Source: Nemopilema nomurai (taxonomy: Eukaryota; Cnidaria; Scyphozoa; Rhizostomeae; Rhizostomatidae). From it: a stretch of DNA of 64,000 bases. The position numbers were made by a program, and so were the translations under genes. The notes under the pieces were generated by a model. The model had not been told where the DNA came from and did not search any database. It saw nothing but the letters and a program-made list of their open reading frames with translations. Location of the stretch: contig ML133496.1 of the NCBI GenBank assembly GCA_003864495.1, positions 1,604,820 through 1,668,819 on the forward strand. The letters are read 5' to 3'. This document shows, in pieces, positions 24,345 through 34,600 of this stretch; position 1 is the first letter of the stretch, and each line of letters starts with the position of its first letter.

Positions 24345-27300
24345 ATGATGAGGTTGAAGTTCAGTGTGGAGGACATTTTGCGAGCCGAGAAGGTAACCAA
24401 CAAGATGGCTTCGCAAGAAAGTAAGTGATTTTACGAAGCTTATTTTTAGTACCTGTTAGTCAATGGTTACATGCTATCGCTTCAGGATTTCACGATGGAT
24501 CGCTTTAAAAAGGGAAATGTGTTACGAATTTTTGATACGACAACCTTGTGGCTAACGAAAAACTTTGTTTTCACCGCTTGGTAGGGTTCCATGAGTTCAA
24601 AATTATTAGTTAAACCACAACTGTCGAATATTTGGTGTCGTGATTCAAGACAATTATTCTTCATAACATGTTTTATGTAAAATGAGTTTAAAAATTTCCA
24701 ATACGTAAACGTTATCACTTTCAAAGCACTTGTATCTAGAAAATACTTCGAAAATATGTATTCTACGACCCTTTAGAATGCGAAAGTCCTCCGCGACATA
24801 TTTCATGACTGTACTAAATGGCGTGGAATTAATAGTTCGAATTAGATAAACAGATAACGGCGGAATTGCCTATCATTGTGAGTGGTAGAGACATCCTGAT
24901 ATACACTGCCTTTGGTACATGTGTTTTGCCCTAGTATCTATCTAGATTGTTAACCCGTCGCTGCCCTAATAAACACAGACACACGGAAGCAGTCGCCACC
25001 CGTTTCTTTGCAAGAAAATTCAGCCTTTGAGACCATTCGTAGGCTGGCTCGACTTTGTGACATCATCTAGACAAATCTCTGTTTAATACCGTTGAATAGG
25101 AAATCGACATTATTAGCTATGGGGCACGTGCTACGAACAAAGAAAAGTCGTTCTGTGGCCGTTATATCGTTATAGCAACAGACTTTTACGAAGAAAAGAT
25201 CTTGCAATTAGGTGAACGGGATATATTATAATCAGTATACATGTGCGTCCTTGTTTGTATCTTCTCTGAAGAATTTTAGCACACTGATGTAGAACGGAAA
25301 AGACCAGAAAATGGTGTTTAAGTCGAACGATAGAAAAGTCGATACCTCACAACTGTATCAATTATGCGGAAAGACGCTAAACCAAATGACCTTCAAGATG
25401 TTGACAGACGAGTACTGGCTATTTTGGCTTTTGAGACAGAATAAAAAGATAATGCTATAGAGCTTAAATCATAGAAAATGGACAAGCATGTTATATGTTA
25501 TATTGCAAGCATACGAGAACTTGAGGATGTTTCAATGATTCGAAAGGATGCTAAACAGAAGGCCCTGGTCACCAATCAACTCATGCTTTTATCCATTGAG
25601 TCCACTTAACTATCTTGCATACTGCTGTCTCTCGACACCCAAAAGCTTGAAATATAAGTTATGGGGAACTCTCTAATATATAGACAACAAAGTAATCTCT
25701 GATCCTTTGTCGTCTTTGGCGACATGTCTACAAATTCTGGTTCACAGTGAGAGTCCACGGAATCTGAAACAAACAGTTCATTGAAGCGACAACACTTCTG
25801 CAATACGTGATGTAATGTTATATGTAAGTAGTAGAACAAAGAACGAATAACAAAAATGAAGGGACAAAAAGAAGGGGACAATCAGACTACCAGTACCGAC
25901 TGAAATCCCAATTTCCTTTAAATTCAACACCCAGAAAAGGATTACCCCGAGGTCAGCAAACCCCTCGCGGGCCGTTCACCGCACTCAAGGTCACAATTCG
26001 CCATACAAATCCTTTTCTTGACTCATTTGCTGTTGCATCAGATATTGGCATACACATTACACGTAAATAAAACCCAGATAATCTCTTTAATTAATAACGG
26101 AAAGTCATTGATAACGGTCAGTGTCATCGTTAACCCCCATTGAAACTGAATTGCGGTGCTGTAGAGTTTCTAATGGTATCGTCTCCAAACGCAATCGCCA
26201 ATTGTTCTACCAATATCCTTAATGTCATTTCCTTTTCCATTCAGATTCTGAGCCCGCAATTACTTAGATCAGGAATCCTTAAATAGAGCGATTCCCACCG
26301 TTCCGACAATTGAATTATTTCCTTTTTGTTTTCTTTCCATAAGTTTTGTATGCCTGTTAGAGGAAGTGGATACAAGAGGGGTCTTTGACTTTTTATCAAG
26401 CCGACTTCTGCTTTCGCTCCATATCATATTGACTTGTTTACAATAGGATAGTACATATTATTAAGTTATATGCTTGCTCTGAGTGCCTTATTCAAATCAA
26501 TATGATGCCTAACTTCAATCGGACATTCAGATATCATTTCAACGATGTTACGTGTATTTAACAAACCCACAATGAATAATACAATAAGGTTATGGAAGGG
26601 CGTTCAACTGACGGACACGAAGCCACTCTGAACGCGGGATGAAATGGTCTTTGAATTCAAAATTGAATTACAAGCAACGGGATGAGTTATGATTGAGAGT
26701 CCTGCTTGATTTATGTCGATTAATCGTGATGTCGTGACAAAAATGTGTACATGAAATAAGTGTTGTACATATATAATTACGGTATAGTACTGAAGGAATA
26801 TTTTCTCTCAATCTACAGTTGACTTGCACTGATTTCTAAGTGCCAAAAAAATCTACATCTGCTTTCATCTTTACCAGGTAGTTCGATGGAGTGCTTAGAG
26901 TTGATGACGTCAGATGGTGAATCCCCTCGGTCCGAGTCCCCCGACTCCGTGGCATCCACAAATTCTGACGGGACAGATGCGAAAGGAGGGCGAAGGATAC
27001 GGACAATGATCCAAGGCTGGCAGAAGAACTGTTTGGAAACAGTATTCGAGCAGCAACAATATCCGACCGTACATCAGTGTGAAGGACTGAGTAAGAAGCT
27101 CGGACTGCCGCATTACGTAACCAAGGTAACAACCGGAGTCCGGAAAATTACTCACATTGAACCGGCCCACGCGCCGAGGATGCAAAAATTTGTGAAAATA
27201 AGCTGGATATGAATTCATCCTTCCTTGGCCATCAATTATAGATTAGGGAGTTTTTGAACAAATGGAAGTAGAACGGCGTAATCTGGGAGGGGGAAAAGGA

Positions 27301-28413
27301 ATTTCTGTTGCCAATCATCAAGGGAATTTTAATAATCTGCCGGATGACTCTCTAGTAAAGAGGGATCAACGACATCAGCTTAAATTGTTTCTTGTATCTA
27401 GTTTTATGACTTCCGAAACTGTCATTAGCTAAATTGGCCGCTTGGCTGAGTTATGTCGTAGCAGAAAGAGCGAAAATGCTTGCCTGGGGCGCTAAAATGC
27501 GGTGTTTGTGTATCTTTAATAAGCTAATGGTAGTCTTATTCGTCTAATTACTCGAACTCGTCCCAGGTCTAAAACTCATGCTTTTTGAGAATGAATTACC
27601 TCGCCGAAATGTTTGTCACAGAACATTACCGTCCTCCCCATCTGTTCCTTCTAGGTGTGGTTCCAAAACCGAAGATCGAAGTTCCGGAAGGAGGGCAGTC
27701 GCAAGTTGGTTCGAAATAGCGTAGGCCCATATCCAGTGCGAGTAGATGACGATGCCAACAGACAAGATGAAGTTCCAGGGCCGAAGATTCCGGCCGAGAA
27801 AACCCGGGCAAAGACTCAAGAACGCAAGGAGCCGGTTGCAGCGCGAGAGAAAACATGCAATTGCCCGGAGTGCAACGAAGCTCTGGTTAAAGCAAGGGCA
27901 GACGAACGGCTGAGCCTCGAAGCCATGCCGAGGCTGGAGGTTTGTAACTGCAGAGACTGTATCGCACGAATGGTTGCTTATCGTCAGCAACAACAACATT
28001 TTGAGCAGCAGCAGTACATGGAGAAGCAGCGACTGTATTCAGGGTCTGTTGTACAGCAAAGGATGGAGAGGAACATCCAATTGAACACGAGCCCAAGGCA
28101 GAGTAATGAACGACAAAACGAACTCGATCTATACCAGGAAAAGAAGAACTCGTGCGGTTGCTCCGAATGCATAATGGAGCTGCACAGAGCGAGAAACGAA
28201 CAAGTTGAGCTCATTGGCAAAGCTGGCAGATTTTACTCGCCCGAACAGCAATGCATGCCGCCGTTTCTCGAACGAAACTTTGACGATAAAATCGGAAAAA
28301 GTCACGGCACACTACATTATGTGCCACAGAACCTTGATTCCGGGTACAACAGGGACCAGAATGGGCAATGCTTATGCAAAGAATGTTGTCCCCAAACATC
28401 GTATTTTAAGTGA
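24345..28413 (+). CDS. Divergent paired-like homeobox protein with four CxCx[DE]C modules, 3 exons
   Basis: Predicted transcription factor of 360 residues. Exons: 24345-24420, 26878-27125, 27655-28413. Residues 6-12, FSVEDIL, match the EH1 (Groucho-binding) pattern. The homeodomain is about residues 63-122, with L16, F20, W48, F49, Q50 and N51 present. Y25-P26-x-V28, L40-P41, the ending VWFQNRRSKFRK and an intron exactly between homeodomain positions 46 and 47 all point to the PRD-like class. Atypical residues are I8, H42 and S54. The tail has CNCPEC (176-181), CNCRDC (205-210), CGCSEC (275-280) and CLCKEC (347-352), with a Gln-rich stretch between the second and third. No named orthologue is recognised. 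A Dlx/NK-type affinity from RRSK is the main alternative. Confidence 0.87.
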
Positions 28414-28627
28414 ATGATGATATTCATCGTCACTAGAGAATGTAAATAAATCTATTGATGTAAAATTGGCCTTTTTAACACAGTTGCAGGAAGAATAACT
28501 TTTCTTGAAGTTTTGATACAACAAAGCTTCGTTATAGAAATTTAATGTGTTAATTGTACAGTTCTGGGAAAATTCACGTTTTCTGCCGCTAGCGGTTGAT
28601 CTGTTTAGCTTCATCTCTCGTGTACAT

Positions 28628-28633
28628 AATAAA
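28628..28633 (+). terminator. Candidate homeobox-gene polyadenylation signal AATAAA
   Basis: Canonical hexamer about 215 bases after the homeobox stop codon, with T-rich sequence shortly downstream. An earlier AATAAA-like site near 28446 is an alternative. Confidence 0.45.
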
Positions 28634-30024
28634 GATATGATGAGCAATTTCACATGAAATAAATTTTTTTACTGCTTCTTTCACTAGACTTCTTTCAAGA
28701 GGCTAATGTGCTGCAATGCATTACCGATTTCTTGTATGCCTGGATTTCATTGATTCCCATTCGTGTTTCAATGAAAAATTTGCAATTCAGCTTCAGTGTT
28801 TGTGGGACATGAGCAAAATTGTATTGATATTCAGGTCAGGTGCATACAGAACACAAAATATGAAGTTTGGAGTTAATGTAAAATTTTGTAACTAGGATAA
28901 GACAGCCACCCGTTTCAAGTAACTAAAATGCCCTTAAAGATACAGTTTTCACCTCAATACACACTTTTTTATAAGAATAAAGTCTATCAGGATACTGAGG
29001 CTCAAAATTGTCAAAATTTAAGAATAGTTTAAGATTAACTTTAGGCTAAAAAATTGCCAAAATTTTAAATAATATTGAGGCTCGGAAAGAAACTAGGTAT
29101 TCTTACAAACAAATGTGGTAATAATTGGCTGATAATAATTGATAATTTGGAACTTGTTTGCTTAGCCTGCAAAATGTGAAAGAATTGAGTAGTAGCCCAA
29201 CATGACGTAGTACATGGAGAATGCGAAGAAGCAGGCGTGTTAATAAAGAGGCTTTCTTCTTTGTTTATTGAGAAAGCTGACATCATTTTGACTCACGTTG
29301 ACTCAATATCAATCTGCTATAAGAAACAATAACAAATCGATCAAGGCTCTATGTTCATTGTCCATCTCCATGGCGCTGACACTTGTTAGTCAGGTGTCAA
29401 GTTTTCTACTAACTGGACAACAGTTCTGGTGGGTGGGTATTAAGTTGGGCGAGCGGTGCTTTCAGCAATCCTCAGACGGATTTGGGAATTTCAGTAAAAG
29501 CTCAGTAAAAATCTCACAACCATAAGAAGTATATAGAATAAAACTGAAATACTAAGCAACGAAAATCAAACAAGGTATTTGAAACAAGGTTTCAAGCTAA
29601 TGCAAATCGAACAGAAACCAAGATAGTGTTTACATGATATGTGCATATTACAGCCTTGTGTCGACAGAGGTATGAATTATTGGCAGAAGACCTTCTAGTA
29701 AGACGTCATTTGCAGACAATACGACAAGTAAGTGTGCACACTAGACAGGGAAATTCTTTGATATAATGACGTCATTGGAAGACAACTGAGATGGGTCGCC
29801 AAAACAATTGGTCAGCTGTCTTGATTGAGGACCACGCCTACTACCCTCAATACGCAAAAATTATGGCACAGACGCTATCTGTGAGACGCAAATTGGACCA
29901 ATTCCAATTCCGTCATGCGCTGACCCTGGCCTTTTACATCACGGTGACATGGGACAGATGGATCTAGCCCAAAAACATGAGAGGGGGAGGGGGTAATTAG
30001 GGGTATACTCTGAACTACATGCAA

Positions 30025-30237
30025 TCAAGTCAATAAACACATCAAACAAATCTCCGGTGAATATAAGAAACGGAGTGTGTTTGTGCCGGATACTTTGACA
30101 TTGGTTCCCATGGGATTGTCATCATTACTTTCAGGTAAATCTGTGTTGTTTGCACCTGTCTCGAAGCCCCGATTTTCAGCATACACCCGCCAGATTAACC
30201 ACAGAAAAGAGATTATAGATCTGCGTGATCTATACAT
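30025..30237 (-). CDS. Unrecognised 70-residue frame with signal-peptide-like N-terminus, doubtful
   Basis: ATG-initiated frame starting MYRSRRSIISFLWLIWRVYA, a basic n-region followed by a hydrophobic core and an Ala that could precede signal cleavage. The rest contains one N-glycosylation sequon (NNT) and no known motif. A CRE palindrome (30400-30407) and an AAAATGGCTGC YY1-like word (about 30315) lie upstream in this orientation. No homologue is recognised, and chance is quite possible. Confidence 0.15.
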   Translation of the reverse strand: MYRSRRSIISFLWLIWRVYAENRGFETGANNTDLPESNDDNPMGTNVKVSGTNTLRFLYSPEICLMCLLT

Positions 30238-30551
30238 TCAAAAGTATTATCAATTCTACGATAGAGCTGTCTCAAATACAAGCACAAGTGCATTCATACC
30301 CGGTTCATTAGCAGCCATTTTGCGCTGCTGCGTGATTAGGCTGGTCGATTGCCGCCCACGCGAGTGCCCCACCTGCAAGCCATTGATTCGTAATCCTGAT
30401 GACGTCACTCTGGCCTTTCGTGGCTTTTCATATAGGATAAACACCGACGTTTTCATTGTTTCATTCAGGATCAAAGTAACTGCGAGTCAATCACAGCGTT
30501 TCGGCTAATAGTTAAAGAGTCGGGTAAAATTGAATTTTGCTCATTACAACC

Positions 30552-30652
30552 ACAGTCAATCAATCAATCTGCTTCTATCAATCAGTCAATCAATTTGATT
30601 CAATCAATCTGCTTCAATCAATAAATCAATCAATCACAAACTCAATAAATGT
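30552..30652. repeat. CAAT tetranucleotide microsatellite
   Basis: Imperfect (CAAT)n with TGCTTC interruptions, about 100 bases, intergenic. Confidence 0.9.
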
Positions 30653-31076
30653 TACTACACAAATAAGCTTCAATATAAACAATTAATTGGGTTTGTAGGC
30701 AATGTGAAAAGGGCCTTTGAGAGGACGTTCAAGATAGTTTGGCTAATCAGAGTGCGGTGGGTTTTGGTCACCAAAGCAAGCTCAATATTTAGTCATCCTT
30801 TCCCTGAAACCATTTCTATTGCCTACGAACCTTTCATGGTCAACTACAACGTCAGAGAATATCGAGAGGTCGATTACAAATCGTTATAAACAACATTTCA
30901 ATCATTCTTGATATACTTGCAGCTAGTGTGTCCCTTTATATACGGCAAAATAAAAAATAGCTTATATCAGAGAAAATAGGAGATAAATACAAAGCGTAGG
31001 AGTGAGATGCATAAAACATTAAATGTACGAATTTTGTTTGGTTGCGATTAAACACTTCGAAAAAGCTACTGGGGTG

Positions 31077-31161
31077 GAGGCTGAGTCCATTTCGAGGCTG
31101 AGCTCATTTCGAGGCTGAGCCCATTTCGAGGCTAAGCCCATTTCGAGGCTAAGCTCATTTC
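31077..31161. repeat. 17-bp minisatellite, five copies
   Basis: Five consecutive copies of GAGGCTGAGCCCATTTC, with only G/A and C/T variants at three positions. It lies downstream of the NISCH stop. Confidence 0.95.
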
Positions 31162-31290
31162 TTTTCTCTACCTAGCTTCAGCAAGCGTAGGCATAGGCCG
31201 ACATCCTCTAGAAAACATAGCTAGAGAATTCGGATTTCAATGTTGAATAAAGACGAAACATTGCCTCTAATAGCTAACGGTTCTTAGAAT

Positions 31291-31296
31291 TTTATT
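31291..31296 (-). terminator. Candidate NISCH polyadenylation signal
   Basis: TTTATT on + is AATAAA on the coding strand, about 385 bases past the NISCH stop codon. The minisatellite at 31077-31161 lies just beyond it. Confidence 0.4.
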
Positions 31297-31678
31297 GATC
31301 GAATTTCTTAATTCCTTGAGAGAATGACGTCAAATGGACCAGCTAAATCTAAGTATAGTAATACTTGCTACAGAACTACTTACCTGCCTTCTCAAAATTT
31401 TAGTGTCACTCATATTTAGATTTCAAATCTCACCCATGTTTAGAAACTAATTGTCTATAAAAAGACTCTTGGGGACAATGTCTACAAAAAGCGACAAAAG
31501 CTAACTATATCCCAAAGTAACGCAGGTTCTAAAGTTCATCATGACACGCTTCTTGCCCTCCAAAGCCCCTACACCCTAGCAATACTTTGCATTCCCTCTT
31601 CTGATTTCGTTCCAACACCCTTTTACTGACGTTCGCTGTGATTGGATCCTAAAACAGCTGACATAATGACGTCAGAAG

Positions 31679-34600
31679 CTAGCAAAAATCTCCAACTCTG
31701 GTGTTCTTTCTTTTGACAATGGGCAGCGTTTTGCCGGAGTAGCAACTTGTCCACATTTTAGACAAGAGGTTGAAGATCTTTTCCCGCTCATTAAACGACT
31801 GCGTTTGCAGGTTCCAGACCAATAGGCCTTGCTCCTCTTGAAATCGTCGATCTGTATTGAGATCGGTGACCAGACTAAAGTCCCGCTCAACACTCGATGT
31901 TTTGAATCGCTGTTCGTAACACGAGGGCTCGACGCCCGCCCTGTTGAACACGATGGAAAACGTTCCATTTACAAGGTCTTGGAATTCGATGCGAATTATT
32001 GCCGCAATGAGTCGGGCGTCAGCAGGCCGGTACTGCGGGGTCTGCGGAAGCTCCTTCGCAAAAATAGGCAAGGGATAATTCACGTAGTCCTCTTTTAGCA
32101 GACAGACGAAATTCTCACTTATGATGAAGGTACAAGGTAGAACGATGTCCTCAGTCTCAGCCGAGACAAGTAGGTATAACAAAATGCCAAAGTTCCTGTC
32201 CGTATGCCATTCGCACGAAAAACTTACAAAATCGTAAATGTTTTCTTTCAGTTTTTCCAGACCCTCATCACTCGGGTACACAATCCGGACCTCGCTGTTC
32301 GGATGGATAAACTCGCTTGTAGCTGCAGTAGCTCCGGACTCATCCTCTTCCTTCTTATACAACTTGTAAATCTGGTTTTGAACAGTTTCCGCCCGGTCAC
32401 TGCGCTGGCTTTCGTCTGGTTTCCTAGAAAGCAGAACCGCACTCAGAGTCTTCATGAACTCGTTCGTCTTCTCGTGGTCACGTGTGGCTAGAGTAAATGT
32501 CGTGTCTGGTGTTCCGCCTTCCAGCCGTATCAGCTGGTCAAAGAGTCCCACAACCACTTGTTGGAGATGCTCAAAGCCGATACTCACAACCCACAACGGC
32601 AACCCACCTGACCCGTCAACAATCGACTTCTTCGCACTGATCAGGTGGTGGTCTTCTTCCGATGTGATCAGGTAGATATGCGAGGAGCTTATAACAACAA
32701 CAGCACTAAACTGCGTCTCCGGAAAGAGGAATGGAATGCAGTCACTATACATGATAAACTGGATTCCTTTATTGGCCTCGTCCTCGAATTGCGCAATGTA
32801 GTCCTTGAAGTAGCTCCGTTGCCTGACTGGATTCAAGGCAATGAGCATTTCTGGGTGTTCGATTGGTTTTGTGACAGGGAGTGAGAGGTGTCCCGATGGC
32901 ACTCTTGTGTGGCCCTTTTTGCCATTTCCAATGGAACCGGCTTCTGATACTACGTCAGAATTCAAAACAGGTTTGACCAGTAATTTTGAGTGGGTGACGG
33001 AGAGGTTTTGGTCAAACTGATTTTTCCACAAGCATGACAGGGAACGCACGAATTGGTCACGTTCCGATAACGATCCGAAAATTACTTGCCAAGAGGTTGT
33101 AGTGTCCTGAAATACGGAAGACAATACATAAGGTATAGGAAGTAGCAAAAAGAATATACCAACGAAAGATTAAGGGAAATGGTTGGTTGATAAAGGGTTG
33201 ATTAGGCAAATGTAGGGACGGAATAATAGACAGATGGGAACAAATGACGAAGAGGAGGACGGGTAGCAAGAGAGGCAAGAATGGAAAGTATGGGGAATGA
33301 AAGAGTCAAAGAGAAACAAAAGGGATCTTTGGATTTGGAAAGATCGGTGGGGAAACATTGAAGAACTCAAAGAAGATGGTATAAAATGTATTAACGTGAG
33401 AATATGATTAGAATGAAAAATTAAACATTTAATGTGAAGAACATTGAAAGGTCAACGAAAGGTCAATGAAAGGTTATTGAAGGTCAATGAAAGGTCATTT
33501 ACAGGTCATTACCTCTTTGCTTAGGCTTTCTGTATACTCTGTGACAGAATTATCAAACGTCAGTGTCATACCATAATTCCCAGCAAGCATGTACCTCCGG
33601 TCATTACTTTGCCATAAGTCAACACCAATCAAATCGGCCACTTGCTCCTCCTCATCGACAACCCACTCCGGCGTGGTGGGCAGGCTCCTTACGAACGAGG
33701 GTGGAGGCCAATGCACATAGTCTTCATCGCACATAAACAAACGCAGATTGGTCAGGATCAAGCTTTTGATGCTCGACACAGGTATATCTGTGGCGTACAA
33801 GAGCTCCTCTTGATCCTTTGAGTCTTCAAAAACGTAAACAATACAGTATGAGATGAGGTTCTCACGATCTTCTATCGGAGAAAGGCCTTGTGCCGTAAGC
33901 TGCGTTTTCAGCGCTTCAATCTTGCTTTCATCTGGATAGGAGATACAAGATGTCATATCGCCTGACATGAATGAAGTTCTTTGCCTCATATCCAGGGAGC
34001 TCTTCTCCTCGCCTAGGCCGATAACCGAGCAGTACGCCTCTAGAAATTGTGCAGTTTTCGATGCATGGCGTGCGAGGAACGTGAAGGTTCCCCTTGACCC
34101 TTCGTTGTTTACTTCAATGCGAAAGGCCTGATCGTAAAGACCAACAACTATCTCTTTGATTGACTTCAAGGAAAAGCTGTAGAAACAGTGGAAGATTTCC
34201 TTCATCTCCTTGACTGTCTTCGGAAGAGCGCCTGTCGATGTATCTTCCGGGAGAAACACTCGAAAGAGGAAGATATTTACATTGGTCATGATGAGACACG
34301 TGGGCAGTTCTTCTTCCGGGAAGATGTACGGCAAACAACCAACCCAAAGGATCAACACTACATCTTGACTCGCGTCACTGGGTACAGAGTGTTTCAAGAA
34401 GGGCGCACCGATGCCAATGTTTTGATAGGCCAGCGAGCTAAAGCTATCGGTTTTTTGAATCTCTATTTCCTTTGGCTCCATTTCCTTACGAACAGACATT
34501 GTTTTCTGCACAAATTCTTGGAAAAAGCCAAGAAGGATTTCATTTCTCAGAAGGAATGGGTTGTCCATTGGGGATACCACGTGCTCAGGCTTCGAATTCT

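Larger units (their letters stand above)
28414..31678. other. Tail-to-tail region between the homeobox gene and NISCH
   Basis: A candidate homeobox polyadenylation signal AATAAA lies at 28628-28633. A CAAT microsatellite (30552-30652), a 17-bp minisatellite (31077-31161) and four full TGACGTCA palindromes (29767, 30400, 31325, 31667) are present. A small - strand frame at 30025-30237 is listed separately. No known gene is recognised. Confidence 0.5.

Noticed and set aside
23871..24416. 181-codon frame on the - strand upstream of the homeobox gene
   Set aside because: It overlaps the homeobox first exon antisense, has no recognisable domain, and lies in a GC-richer promoter-like stretch where long frames arise by chance.
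25606..25881. 91-codon - strand frame in the homeobox first intron
   Set aside because: No domain, no conserved splice partners, and an intronic position in a gene of the other strand.
30077..30508. 143-codon frame on + between the homeobox gene and NISCH
   Set aside because: No ATG at its beginning, no recognisable motif, and it overlaps other frames on the opposite strand.
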